Below, in pieces: positions 52,089-61,584 of a stretch of DNA of 64,000 nucleotides (its first letter is position 1; every line of letters starts with the position of its first letter). This stretch comes from Runella aurantiaca (GTDB lineage Bacteria > Bacteroidota > Bacteroidia > Cytophagales > Spirosomataceae): assembly GCF_003339505.1 (NCBI RefSeq), contig NZ_QPIW01000013.1:1-64000 (forward strand), given 5' to 3'. The notes below the pieces were generated by a model that was not told the origin of the DNA, made no database searches, and worked only from the letters and a program-made list of their open reading frames with translations. A program made the position numbers and the translations under genes.

Positions 52089-52741
52089 TGCAACCCATGC
52101 TCTCCACTACCACCTTGGCCTTGGCCCAAAAACTTTGGGATTACCATCACGTCAATCACACGCTTCAAAAATCCGATTGCATCTTGGTGCTGGGTAGCCA
52201 TGATTTGCGGGTTGCGGAGCGCGGGGCGGAGTTGTATCTGCAAGGTTGGGCACCTATTTTGATTTTTTCGGGAGGATTGGGTCGACTCACCCAAGACCTT
52301 TGGAAAGACGCCGAAGCGGATAAATTTGCGGACATCGCTCTCGAAATGGGCGTTCCGAAAGAAGCTATTTACATCGAAAATAAATCCACAAACACTGGCG
52401 AAAATATCCTGTTTACGCAGCAACTCCTCTCCACCTACGGTCTAAATCCGCAGACGTTTATCCTGGTCCAAAAACCTTACATGGAACGCCGTAGCTATGC
52501 CACTTTTAAGAAGCATTGGCCTGACAAACAACTCATTGTAACCTCTCCGCAAATCTCGCTTGCGCAATACCCCAATACCGAAATCTCGCTTGAAGAAGTA
52601 GTGCACATCATGGTCGGCGACCTTCAACGCGTGAAAGTGTATCCCGAAAAAGGCTTCCAGATTTATCAGGAAATTCCCAATGAAGTTTGGGAAGCCTACG
52701 GGCAATTGGTGGCCTTGGGTTACACCTCACATTTGATTTAA
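52088..52741 (+). CDS. YdcF-like DUF218 protein, cytosolic form
   Basis: A 217-residue protein of the YdcF/DUF218 family without membrane helices: ILVLGSHDLRVAERGAELYL, ILIFSGGLGRLTQD, KEAIYIENKSTNTGENILFT, and ILVQKPYMERRSYATFKKHW. The LGSxD and PYMxRR elements resemble E. coli YdcF, which binds SAM in vitro, though its function is unknown. The start overlaps the stop of the receptor relic by one base, so the pair may once have been translationally coupled. Confidence 0.87.
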   Translation: MQPMLSTTTLALAQKLWDYHHVNHTLQKSDCILVLGSHDLRVAERGAELYLQGWAPILIFSGGLGRLTQDLWKDAEADKFADIALEMGVPKEAIYIENKSTNTGENILFTQQLLSTYGLNPQTFILVQKPYMERRSYATFKKHWPDKQLIVTSPQISLAQYPNTEISLEEVVHIMVGDLQRVKVYPEKGFQIYQEIPNEVWEAYGQLVALGYTSHLI

Positions 52742-52787
52742 AATCGGCAGCTCTCCGCATGGCTCTTTCGTTTCAGTATGAACTTTT

Positions 52788-52810
52788 TATGTTTGCATCA
52801 TTGTTGCAAA
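52788..52810 (+). promoter_or_regulatory. -7 box with overlapping palindrome before the oxidoreductase
   Basis: TATGTTTG at 52788-52795 matches the -7 consensus. TTTGCA-N7-TGCAAA (52792-52797 and 52805-52810) overlaps it and extends into the transcript start, so a dimeric repressor could block it. The -33 (TTTCG) is weak. Confidence 0.4.
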
Positions 52811-52851
52811 TATAAGAACAGCCTATTTTTAACCATTTAAACGTTAACCAC

Positions 52852-53760
52852 ATGATTGAAACTAACCATTTCGACGTTATCGTCATTGGCGGCAGTTACG
52901 CGGGTCTTTCGGCCAGCATGGCTTTGGGACGCTCGTTACGCTCAGTATTGATTATTGACAGCGGAAAACCTTGTAATCGAACCGCTCCTCATTCGCATAA
53001 TTTTATCACGCAGGATGGGGAAACGCCCGCCGCCATTGCGCAAAAAGCCAAAGACCAAGTACTGGTTTATCCCTCCATTCAGTTTGTGGCCGATACAGTA
53101 CAAAGCGCCCAAAAAGAGGGAAATTTATTCAGAATTAAAACCGAAGCGAATGTAGAATTTACGGCTACGAAGCTACTATTTGCCACGGGTATTCGCGATT
53201 TGATGCCCGATTTGCCTGGCTTTGCCGATTGTTGGGGAATTTCCATCCTCCATTGCCCCTATTGCCACGGATACGAAGTAAACGGTACGGCGCTGGGCAT
53301 CCTTGGCAACGGAGAAATGGGATTTGAATTTGCTAAATTAATCAGTCAATGGACACCGCACCTGACATTGTTTACCAACGGCCCGTCAACGCTAAGCGCA
53401 GAACAAACCCAAAAACTCCTACAGCATCACATCGCAATCATCGAAGATGAATTTGACCACTTGGAACAGACCGATGGAAAACTGGAGCAGGTCATTTTTA
53501 AAAACGGCTCAAAACAGGCAGTTTCTGCGATTTTTGCGCGAGTTCCCTTTCAGCAACACTGTACTATTCCCCAAGAATTGGGCTGCGAGCTTACTGAAAA
53601 CGGCTACCTCAAAATTGACCATTTTAATCAAACTACCGTGGCGGGTGTGTATGCCGCAGGCGATAATACCTCTCCAATGAGGGCAGTATCGGAGGCAACA
53701 GCGGCGGGCACTAAAGCAGGTGCGTCTATCAATAAAGAGCTGATTCAGGATAGTTTTTAG
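52852..53760 (+). CDS. FAD/NAD(P)-dependent disulfide oxidoreductase, TrxR-like
   Basis: A 302-residue flavoprotein of the low-Mr thioredoxin reductase superfamily: FAD-binding VIVIGGSYAGLSASMALGR, NAD(P)-binding GILGNGEMGFEFA, and the second FAD motif VAGVYAAGDNTSP. The redox-active Cys pair is Cys135 and Cys138 in HCPYCHGYE. This CxxCHG form is closer to the dithiol oxidase/reductase branch (GliT, HlmI and DepH type) than to classical TrxR (CATC), so it may act on a small dithiol instead of thioredoxin (inference). It has its own promoter and is followed by GNAT and pirin genes on the same strand. Confidence 0.88.
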   Translation: MIETNHFDVIVIGGSYAGLSASMALGRSLRSVLIIDSGKPCNRTAPHSHNFITQDGETPAAIAQKAKDQVLVYPSIQFVADTVQSAQKEGNLFRIKTEANVEFTATKLLFATGIRDLMPDLPGFADCWGISILHCPYCHGYEVNGTALGILGNGEMGFEFAKLISQWTPHLTLFTNGPSTLSAEQTQKLLQHHIAIIEDEFDHLEQTDGKLEQVIFKNGSKQAVSAIFARVPFQQHCTIPQELGCELTENGYLKIDHFNQTTVAGVYAAGDNTSPMRAVSEATAAGTKAGASINKELIQDSF

Positions 53761-53884
53761 CGCAATTAACACGCTCCAAACTATTTCTAACGAACGGTTT
53801 GGGGTATTTTCGGGCAAAAAGAATACCGTACATTCGATTTGAGTAACCTATATTCGCATTACTAAAAAATCAAACAAACTGTTT

Positions 53885-54169
53885 ATGGGACAAATCAAGC
53901 ACAATCAAACCGAAAAAGGCGGCTCATTTTTTTATGAATTAGATGGCAAATCACTGGCGGCCATGACATACATACTGGCTGGCGAGCACAAAATAATCAT
54001 TGACCACACCGAAGTTGACCCTTCGCTAAAGGGCCAAAGCATTGGCAAAAAATTACAGGCCGAGTTGGTAGATTATGTGCGAAAAAATGGCATTAAAGTG
54101 ATGCCATTGTGCCCCTTTGCCAATGCGACCTTTAAGAAAACCCCTGAATGGCAGGATGTTCTTGCGTAA
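53885..54169 (+). CDS. Short GNAT-type N-acetyltransferase (YjdJ-like)
   Basis: A 94-residue compact GNAT domain of the YjdJ/GATD-type family. Pattern: GGSFFYELDGKSLAAMTYI, IIDHTEVDPSLKGQSIGKKLQAELVDYVRKNG with the acetyl-CoA-binding Q/R-x-x-G-x-G/A-like loop (KGQSIGK), and VMPLCPFANATFKKTPEW with the Cys typical of this subgroup. The substrate is unknown. It lies 15 bp upstream of the pirin gene, in one operon. Confidence 0.88.
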   Translation: MGQIKHNQTEKGGSFFYELDGKSLAAMTYILAGEHKIIIDHTEVDPSLKGQSIGKKLQAELVDYVRKNGIKVMPLCPFANATFKKTPEWQDVLA

Positions 54170-54184
54170 ATACACCCAACGACC

Positions 54185-55081
54185 ATGTCAAACATCAATG
54201 TTATCATCGAAGAACGTCCCGCCAACATCGGGAACTTTTTAGTGGGCCGATTACTTCCTTTTCGCGGAAAACGCATGGTTGGTCCCTTTATTTTCATTGA
54301 CCACATGGGGCCAGCGCTCCTCAAAGAGCACCAAAATATTGACGTAGGCCCACACCCACACATTGGCCTTTCGACCCTCACGTATCTGTTTGAAGGCAGC
54401 ATTATGCACCGCGATACGTTGGGTACGGCCGTCGAGATATTCCCAAATCAGGTCAATTGGATGACCGCTGGCAAGGGCATCGTGCATTCAGAACGAACGC
54501 CTGAGTACCTTAGACACTCCGACAAAAAACTTCACGGGCTTCAGATTTGGGTGGCGCTGCCCAAAGAACTCGAAGATATGGCCCCCGCTTTTTACCACGC
54601 CGAAGCCGACGAGATTCCCGCGTGGGAAACCGACGGGGTCTCGTATAAACTCATTGCAGGTGAGGCATTTGGTCATAAGTCGCCCGTACCCGTTTATAGC
54701 AAATTATTTCTTTTGGAAATCAAAAGTCCCACCACGCAGACCATCAATATCGGTGATGACTTATTTGGCGAAGCGGGCCTTTATATTTTGGAAGGGAGCA
54801 TTGAAAGTGAAGGCAATACCTACGAGCCCAAACGCATTTTGGTCGCCCAAAACAGCCAACTCTGCCAATTTACCATTCATGCCAATACCACGATTTATCT
54901 CTTCGGCGGCGAGCCTTTTCCCGAAGAACGTTTCATTTATTGGAATTTTGTGGCTACAAGTCAGGCAATCATCGAACAAGCCAAACAGGATTGGAAAGAA
55001 GACCGATTTCCCAGCATCGAAGGCGAAACCGATTTAGTGCCGCTCCCACCCGAAATTCCCAATGTCAGAATGAAAAGCTAA
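54185..55081 (+). CDS. Pirin family protein
   Basis: A 298-residue bicupin of the pirin family. The N-terminal cupin metal site is complete: His57 and His59 in PHPHIG, His101 and Glu103 in GKGIVHSERTP. FIFIDHMGPA and the QIWVALP segment are further hallmarks. Some bacterial pirins have quercetinase activity or modulate pyruvate metabolism; here the role is unknown. It is operonic with the GNAT gene, in a redox/stress-type neighbourhood. Confidence 0.92.
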   Translation: MSNINVIIEERPANIGNFLVGRLLPFRGKRMVGPFIFIDHMGPALLKEHQNIDVGPHPHIGLSTLTYLFEGSIMHRDTLGTAVEIFPNQVNWMTAGKGIVHSERTPEYLRHSDKKLHGLQIWVALPKELEDMAPAFYHAEADEIPAWETDGVSYKLIAGEAFGHKSPVPVYSKLFLLEIKSPTTQTINIGDDLFGEAGLYILEGSIESEGNTYEPKRILVAQNSQLCQFTIHANTTIYLFGGEPFPEERFIYWNFVATSQAIIEQAKQDWKEDRFPSIEGETDLVPLPPEIPNVRMKS

Positions 55082-55246
55082 GGGTTTAAGTGGCAAGAAA
55101 ACGCTCTCTTTTACATTTTACGGTTTCGCGCGGGGCCGCCCGTGCGGTTTATCATTTTTCGGCTACCAATAAATTATTCGATAACCACGTCCAAAACACG
55201 CATTTCCACGTATGTATTTTTAGTTCCAACCCCCTTTTTCAACCGT

Positions 55247-56722
55247 ATGAAGCTCCGCTACTTATTGGCAGCGACCGCTGGTCTTTTTTCCCAATCGGCT
55301 TGGACCCAGTCTGGTAAGTCAGTTAGTCCGTACCATTATTACGTTGAAATCGGCGGCGGCGCAGCTACGTCTTCCCAAACGCCCTTTTGGTTACGTACCA
55401 ATCAATACGGTATCGTTCCGTTGGAAAGCCCTTTTGGAACCGTACGGGTAGATAGCCGCCGCGAATACCGCGTCGATTCAACCCGAAAATCAACGTTTGA
55501 CTGGGGATTCGGCGCGATGGGAGTGGCCAATTTTACGGCAAACAAATACAAAATTTGGGCACCTGACCTGTTCGTAAAAGTCAAATGGGGCAAGTTTGAA
55601 CTCTCTGCTGGCAACCGCCGAGAAATTTTTGGGCTCGGCGACAGTACCCTCACATCCGGTTTTGTGGCGTGGTCGGGCAATGCAATGACATTTCCCAAAA
55701 TTCAACTACAAACCATTGACTATATTCCCCTCAAATTCCTGAAAAATATTCTGGCCTTTAAAGCAAGCTACGCCCACGCATGGTTTACGGTGCCGTATAT
55801 TCAGGGGGCTTATCTCCATCAAAAAACCTTTTACGCACGTTTTGGCAAACCCCATTGGTCAATTCGGTTTTATGCAGGACTCAACCATCAAGTCCAATGG
55901 GGCGGGAAAGCCGATTATCTAAAGGGGACTTTATTAGCACAAAACGGGCAGTTGCCGTCTACGTTTCGGGATTACATTTCGCTCATCACGGGCCGCTACC
56001 CCGACGACCTCATCAACGACCGTTACACCATTTTCGACGGCAGCAATCGCATCGGCAACCATTTGGGAAGCTATGATTTTGCCTTGGAATGGCGCAAACC
56101 TACCCATACTTTTTTGCTATATCATCAACATATTTACGAAGATGCGTCGGGCTTGGCATTTCAAAATTTCCCCGATGGGCTAACAGGCTTGAGCATTTCA
56201 CGTCGCAACAAAAAATCCCACAAGTCATTATCAATCAACAAACTAACCATTGAACACTTATCGACCTTAAACCAAAGTGGAGCCGTTTTTGACCCAACCG
56301 CTCAGTACCAAGGCACCGACAATTATTTTAACCACGGACAGTACAAAGAAGGTTGGTCGTATCAAAATCAAACGCTTGGCAGTCCGTTGATTGCTCCCCT
56401 AACTACTTTAAAACCAGAAGTTCAGGATAAGTTCAAGGGTTTCTTTTTTCCGAATAATCAGGTAAAAGTCTGGTATTTGGGGAGCGTTTGGCACTTTGGC
56501 CGTCGACTCAATATCACCACTCGTAGTTCGTACAGCCGCAATTTTGGCTCTTTTTCCTATTTTTATATCCCCGCCTTACAACAGTTTTCGCATTCACTTT
56601 CTGCCCAAATCATCCTTCCAAAAATCACAGGTCTCACTTTTAGTGCTTCCGCCGCCCTCGACCACGGCACCCTATTTCCTAAAGCTTTCGGGGGATTCAT
56701 CGGTGTAAAAAAACAGTTGTAA
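55247..56722 (+). CDS. Wzi-like capsule assembly outer-membrane protein
   Basis: A 491-residue exported protein with signal peptide (MKLRYLLAATAGLFSQSAWTQ) and a pattern of alternating amphipathic strands expected for an outer-membrane barrel, matching the capsule-assembly Wzi family. Typical segments are YHYYVEIGGGAATSSQTPFWLRTNQYG, KWGKFELSAGNRREIFGLGD and FALEWRKPTHTFLLYHQHIYED. The C-terminal strand ends GGFIGVKKQL. Wzi-type proteins hold capsule or surface polysaccharide at the cell surface. ATG 55247 is chosen for the signal peptide over a longer frame. Confidence 0.8.
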   Translation: MKLRYLLAATAGLFSQSAWTQSGKSVSPYHYYVEIGGGAATSSQTPFWLRTNQYGIVPLESPFGTVRVDSRREYRVDSTRKSTFDWGFGAMGVANFTANKYKIWAPDLFVKVKWGKFELSAGNRREIFGLGDSTLTSGFVAWSGNAMTFPKIQLQTIDYIPLKFLKNILAFKASYAHAWFTVPYIQGAYLHQKTFYARFGKPHWSIRFYAGLNHQVQWGGKADYLKGTLLAQNGQLPSTFRDYISLITGRYPDDLINDRYTIFDGSNRIGNHLGSYDFALEWRKPTHTFLLYHQHIYEDASGLAFQNFPDGLTGLSISRRNKKSHKSLSINKLTIEHLSTLNQSGAVFDPTAQYQGTDNYFNHGQYKEGWSYQNQTLGSPLIAPLTTLKPEVQDKFKGFFFPNNQVKVWYLGSVWHFGRRLNITTRSSYSRNFGSFSYFYIPALQQFSHSLSAQIILPKITGLTFSASAALDHGTLFPKAFGGFIGVKKQL

Positions 56723-56916
56723 TCTTCAATTCAAGCGGTATATAGACCCACAAATTTTCTTTCATTTTCACGGATACGTTTTTCCACCGTATTTTATGTT
56801 TTGTGTACAATATTTTTAATTTTTTTTACTTCATTGCTTTAAATTATTAATATTTTTTATTTTTACTTTTGTGGTATATCAATATCCCGATTTTAACAAA
56901 TCCCAACCCTCACACT

Positions 56917-59337
56917 ATGAATCTAAAATCATTTTTTTTATTTCTATTCACTTTTATAGGCACGGTGCTTCGGGCGCAAACGCCTGCCGTTGTGTTGGTC
57001 AAAGAGGAATTTATTTTTGACAATCCTCCCGTCCCCTCCTGCCATGCCTCCAGCATTGTGCAAGTGGGCGACCAACATTTGATGGCAACTTGGTTTGGCG
57101 GTACTGCCGAAGGAAAACCCGACGTAACCATCTGGTTGTCAGAATACCAGAAAGGAAAATGGAGTCAACCTAAGCAAATGGCCGACGGCATCATCGACGC
57201 CAACAAGCGGTATCCTTGCTGGAATCCGGTTTTGTTCAAAACCCGCGAAGGAAAGCTCATGCTGTACTACAAAATAGGGCCTAATCCGCGCGAATGGTGG
57301 GGAATGGTGCGCTATTCTACCAACAACGGCAAAACGTGGTCGGCCCCCGAAAAGCTACCCGATGGCATGTTGGGTCCGATAAAAAACAAACCCATTCAAC
57401 TCACCAACGGGGACATTTTGCACCCGACCAGCACCGAAAGTGTGACGGGAAATGTTTGGCATGTACATGTGGAAAAAACGGATAAAGACGGTAACAACTG
57501 GCAAAAAATCAGCATTGACAACGGCAATTTTGGCGCTATTCAGCCCAGTATTTTGACCTATCCAAACGGTAGAATGCAGATGCTTTGTCGCAGTCGTCAA
57601 AATGTGATAGTAGAAACATGGTCCAACGACGGCGGCAAAACGTGGAGCCCGGTCAGTGCAACTAGCCTGCCTAATCCGAACTCGGGCACCGATGCCGTAA
57701 CCCTCAAAAACGGCACGCAAATTTTGATCTACAACCCCCTCATTCGCGGAAATGACTGGGCAAAAGGGCGCAATAAACTGCGTGTAGCGGCCTCCAAAGA
57801 TGGCGTAAACTGGCAGGATATTTATTCGTTGGAAGACGAAGGCAAGGGTGAATTTAGCTACCCTGCCGTGATTCAAACCACCGACGGATTGGTGCATATT
57901 ACGTACACCCACGAGCGCAAAAAAGTAAAACACGTAGTGTTGAAAGTACCCGATGTATTGCCTCCAAAACCCGTCGGACCTACTCCTTCAAAAGCCCAAA
58001 TGGGCTGGCACGAAATGGAGCAAAATGCATTTATTCACTTCACTACCAACACGTTTACTGATTTGGAATGGGGCTACGGCGACGAGAAACCCTCTATTTT
58101 TAACCCTACCCAAACGGATGTGGACCAATGGATAAAAACCCTCAAAGACGCTGGCTTTAAAGGCGCTATCCTGACGGGCAAACACCACGATGGTTTCTGT
58201 CTGTTTCCTAGTCAATACACCGAACATTCCATCAAAAACAGTCCGTATAAAAATGGCAAAGGCGACATCGTTCGGGAAGTGGCCGATGCCTGCAAAAAAT
58301 ATGGTCTGAAATTCGGCATCTATTTATCCCCATGGGACCGCAACCACCCCGAATACGGCAAACCAGGCTACGTAGAATATTACCGCAATCAGCTCAAAGA
58401 AGTATTTACCAACTATGGTCCTGCGTTTGAAATGTGGTTTGACGGGGCCAACGGCGGCGATGGCTACTACGGCGGTGCCCGCGAAAAACGCCAAATCAAA
58501 GGCTCAACGTACTATGACTGGCCAAAAACGCTTGATCTGGTGCGCCAAATGGAGCCCAATGTCATTTTCTTCAGCGATGCTGGCCCAGGCGTACGCTGGG
58601 TAGGTAACGAGCGCGGCATAGCAGGCGAAACCAACTGGAATAGCATTACGCCCGATACGCTCTTTGCAGGCAAAGGCGGCATTGAAAAACTGTTGAACAC
58701 TGGCTCAGAAGATGGCACCCAGTGGATTCCTGCCGAGGTCGATGTGTCGATTCGTCCGGGCTGGTTTTATCACGCCAAGGAAGATTCAAAAGTACGCACC
58801 CCCGAAAATCTCTTTGATATTTACCTAACATCGGTAGGACGCGGCTCAACGCTGCTCCTAAATGTGCCACCCGACCGCCGGGGATTGATTCACGAAAACG
58901 ACGTCAAAGCCCTGCAAGGCTGGCGTGCCATGATTGACCGTGAATTCAAAACCAATCTGGCGGCCAATGCCAAAACCAAAGCCAGCTCTTTTCGGGGCAA
59001 TGCCGTTTATTATGCCTCCGCCAACCTCACCGACGGCAACAAAGACACCTACTGGACCACCAACGACGATGTCACTACGGGAAGCGTGGAGATTGATTTG
59101 GGTAAAACCCAAACGGTAAAATATGTAACGTTAAAAGAATATATCGCCTTGGGTCAGCGCGTTAAATCGTTTGAAATAGAAGCATGGCAAAACGGGGCGT
59201 GGCAAAAAGTTGCCCAAGCCACCACCATTGGCTATAAGCGTATATTAAAATTAACTCCCGTACAAACCAGTAAAATCCGGGTGAATATTACCGCTTCAAA
59301 AGCCTCTCCGGTGCTTTCTGCGGTTGAAGTTTACTAA
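56917..59337 (+). CDS. Exported sialidase-like / GH29 alpha-L-fucosidase fusion with F5/8-type C domain
   Basis: An 806-residue exported fusion. Signal peptide (MNLKSFFLFLFTFIGTVLRAQ). Residues about 25-355 form a sialidase/BNR-type six-blade propeller with Asp-box-like turns (STNNGKTWS, SNDGGKTWS, SKDGVNWQD) and the motif HASSIV..ATWFGGTAEGKPDVTIW. Residues about 365-690 are a GH29 alpha-L-fucosidase barrel: HFTTNTFTDLEWG, LTGKHHDGFCLFPS, YLSPWDRNHPEY, and nucleophile Asp509 in MWFDGANGG. Residues about 700-806 are an F5/8-type C (discoidin-like) carbohydrate-binding domain. It would remove fucose and possibly another terminal sugar from one glycan. The propeller's activity is unassigned; it could be a lyase or a binding domain. 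The true start is the ATG at 56917, with a TACTTTTG -7-like box at 56864. Confidence 0.9.
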   Translation: MNLKSFFLFLFTFIGTVLRAQTPAVVLVKEEFIFDNPPVPSCHASSIVQVGDQHLMATWFGGTAEGKPDVTIWLSEYQKGKWSQPKQMADGIIDANKRYPCWNPVLFKTREGKLMLYYKIGPNPREWWGMVRYSTNNGKTWSAPEKLPDGMLGPIKNKPIQLTNGDILHPTSTESVTGNVWHVHVEKTDKDGNNWQKISIDNGNFGAIQPSILTYPNGRMQMLCRSRQNVIVETWSNDGGKTWSPVSATSLPNPNSGTDAVTLKNGTQILIYNPLIRGNDWAKGRNKLRVAASKDGVNWQDIYSLEDEGKGEFSYPAVIQTTDGLVHITYTHERKKVKHVVLKVPDVLPPKPVGPTPSKAQMGWHEMEQNAFIHFTTNTFTDLEWGYGDEKPSIFNPTQTDVDQWIKTLKDAGFKGAILTGKHHDGFCLFPSQYTEHSIKNSPYKNGKGDIVREVADACKKYGLKFGIYLSPWDRNHPEYGKPGYVEYYRNQLKEVFTNYGPAFEMWFDGANGGDGYYGGAREKRQIKGSTYYDWPKTLDLVRQMEPNVIFFSDAGPGVRWVGNERGIAGETNWNSITPDTLFAGKGGIEKLLNTGSEDGTQWIPAEVDVSIRPGWFYHAKEDSKVRTPENLFDIYLTSVGRGSTLLLNVPPDRRGLIHENDVKALQGWRAMIDREFKTNLAANAKTKASSFRGNAVYYASANLTDGNKDTYWTTNDDVTTGSVEIDLGKTQTVKYVTLKEYIALGQRVKSFEIEAWQNGAWQKVAQATTIGYKRILKLTPVQTSKIRVNITASKASPVLSAVEVY

Positions 59338-59346
59338 CAAAATCTA

Positions 59347-59396
59347 TTTTTATGGCGGTTACGGTGAAAAAAAACAAATCGTAACCGCCATAAAAA
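59347..59396 (+). terminator. Perfect 17-bp hairpin terminator
   Basis: TTTTTATGGCGGTTACG pairs exactly with CGTAACCGCCATAAAAA over a 16-nt loop, directly after the fucosidase fusion. The symmetric A/T tails allow either strand. Confidence 0.85.
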
Positions 59397-59608
59397 CAAA
59401 CAATGTTTCTTCTTCTATTGCTCGCCTTTATCGGGCTATTTGTAAACCAAAAGGTTATTTTAACCTCCTATTCTCTTCAACTATTCATCATACATTCCCC
59501 ATTTGTGCCATTTAGCGTGTGCAATGCTTAAAATCCGGGGGTAAATTTTCTACGTAGGTACGGTTGTCCAATAGGTATCTTACTAACACTATTTAACAAC
59601 CTTGTATC

Positions 59609-61162
59609 ATGTTCCACGTCAAAAAACATCTACGTTTGTTTGCCGTTGCAGCCATTACGTCGCTGCTTACGCTCAACTCTTGTACTGATCACCGCTTACC
59701 GCCATCGCCTCAGACATTGCCAGATGTTTCGTTTTATGCACTCAACGACAACAACCAATTGATGTTTATCAATGTGCGGGCCACGAGTACACCCACCTCA
59801 ACGGTGACCATTTCAGGACTGCCAACGGGAGAAAAAATACGCGCCATTGACTTCCGCCCCGCTACGGGCCAGTTGTATGGCGTTGGCAGCGACAGCCGTT
59901 TGTACGTCATTAATCCTACCTCTGGCGCAGCCCGCATGGTAGGAATGAATCCTTTGAATCCAACGGTCAATGGCACCATGATTGCTTTTGATTTTAATCC
60001 AACCGTGGACCGTATTCGCTTGGTAACCAATACGGGCCAAAATTTACGCCTCCACCCCGAAACAGGCGCCGTTGCCGTAATAGATGGAGCTATCAATGGC
60101 GCACCCGGCGCGATGATTACTAGTGCCGCTTATACCAACAACAAAGCAGGCGTAACCAGCACAACACTATACGACATTGACCCCGTCAATGACCGCCTTT
60201 ACCGCCAAAACCCGCCTAACAATGGCACTTTGGAAGAAGTAGGGGCCCTTGGTTTGGACATCACGGGAACCTCAGGATTTGATATTTCCCCCAACGGCGA
60301 CGCCATCGCCGCAGTAACCGTCTTTGGACAATCAGAACTGAATCAGGTGAATCTCTCAACGGGCCGCCTCCAAAAGCTGGGCGACCTTCCAGCCAACATC
60401 ATTGGCATCGCCATTCCAACGGAGCCTGTTGCCTACGCCATTGACGGCTCTAACAACCTCCTCATTTTCAACCCAATCGCTGCTTCGCCAGTCACTCCAA
60501 CCACCAAAACCATCATGGGATTGCAAATGGGTGAGAGTATCCTTGGCATTGATTTCCGTCCTTCCAACGGTCAATTGTACGCGTTGGGCAGCACGAGCAG
60601 AATTTATACACTTACGGTCAATGCCGCCAACACTGCCACTTATTCCGCCACGGCTTTGGGGGCAGGGCCGTTCACGCCTGCTTTATCAGGAACAAGTTTT
60701 GGGTTTGATTTTAACCCCGTACCTGACTTGATTCGTGTAGTGAGCAATACACGGCAAAATTTGCGCATAAGCCCCGTAACGGGAGCCATCAATACCGTTG
60801 ACACGGAGTTGAGCATTATGTCGGCCAACGTTAGCGCCGCCGCTTATACTAATAATTTTGCGGGAACGATGTCCACTACCTTGTACGACATTGATACCCC
60901 TGCGGGAGGCAACGCCATGCTTTATACCCAAAATCCACCCAATAACGGAACCCTAAACTTGGTAGGCTCATTGGGCATACAGGTTGAAAGTGCCAATGGT
61001 TTTGACATCGGGGGTGCCAGCAACACGGCCTATGCGCTGCTTCGTTCGGGAGGAACAACGGGCGTTTATACCATTAACTTGGCCACGGGAGCTGCAACCC
61101 TAGGCTCCACCCTACAAGGCAACCCAACCGTGCGCGCCATGGCGGTAGGATTAGGTTTTTAA
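59609..61162 (+). CDS. Lipoprotein with two DUF4394 propeller domains
   Basis: A 517-residue predicted lipoprotein (lipobox TLNSC, Cys25) built from two DUF4394 domains in tandem, about 40-270 and 275-517. Matching positions repeat exactly: RAIDFRPATGQLYGVGSDSRLY against LGIDFRPSNGQLYALGSTSRIY, FDFNPTVDRIRLVTNTGQNLRLH against FDFNPVPDLIRVVSNTRQNLRIS, and AAYTNN..TTLYDID in both. DUF4394 domains are propeller-like and their function is not known. The internal duplication looks old. It is monocistronic with a terminator downstream. Confidence 0.87.
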   Translation: MFHVKKHLRLFAVAAITSLLTLNSCTDHRLPPSPQTLPDVSFYALNDNNQLMFINVRATSTPTSTVTISGLPTGEKIRAIDFRPATGQLYGVGSDSRLYVINPTSGAARMVGMNPLNPTVNGTMIAFDFNPTVDRIRLVTNTGQNLRLHPETGAVAVIDGAINGAPGAMITSAAYTNNKAGVTSTTLYDIDPVNDRLYRQNPPNNGTLEEVGALGLDITGTSGFDISPNGDAIAAVTVFGQSELNQVNLSTGRLQKLGDLPANIIGIAIPTEPVAYAIDGSNNLLIFNPIAASPVTPTTKTIMGLQMGESILGIDFRPSNGQLYALGSTSRIYTLTVNAANTATYSATALGAGPFTPALSGTSFGFDFNPVPDLIRVVSNTRQNLRISPVTGAINTVDTELSIMSANVSAAAYTNNFAGTMSTTLYDIDTPAGGNAMLYTQNPPNNGTLNLVGSLGIQVESANGFDIGGASNTAYALLRSGGTTGVYTINLATGAATLGSTLQGNPTVRAMAVGLGF

Positions 61163-61584
61163 TCCTCTGCTAGAGTGTTTTTTTTTTCGTCTTGTTTCAA
61201 ACAAGATAGTCGTTTTGGGAAAAAACACCAACGATTTAGAATTTGATTTGATAAGGGCAGGCTTTAGGTCTGCCCTTTTTTTGTTGGGTTTTCTCAACCC
61301 AAAATGTAGCATTACAACCTGTAACAGATGCCACCAAAGGTCAACAAAAATCACCGCCTAAAGAGCGCAAGCGAAGATTCGCTGCAAAAAATATACTTTG
61401 ACTACTATATTCGCGATATGATACGCCCACAACTGGCTATTTTTGTTGAACGAATCATTTTAAAACCCTGAGGATGAAAGCCAAACTTGATACATTCACG
61501 CGGATGACGCCAAGCTGTAGCCACCTAACCAAACCAGTACCCAATAATTACTCAACCCTATAACTCAATAAATATTTACGAATT
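61163..61584. other. Intergenic stretch before the second membrane glycosyltransferase, 422 bp
   Basis: Contains the DUF4394 terminator and hairpin at the left. The rest is A+T-moderate sequence with no promoter match. A 29-codon frame near 61474 (MKAKLDTFTRMTPSCSHL..) has no coding character and is not called. Confidence 0.5.
61253..61282 (+). terminator. Intrinsic terminator with second hairpin
   Basis: AAGGGCAG and CTGCCCTT form the stem, followed by a run of seven T. A second small hairpin, TTGGGTT-TTCTC-AACCCAA (61284-61302), follows immediately. Confidence 0.85.

Noticed and set aside
61474-61563. 29-codon frame (MKAKLDTFTRMTPSC..) before the second membrane glycosyltransferase
   Set aside because: No promoter, no coding-type composition, and it ends in A+T-rich leader sequence; likely chance.
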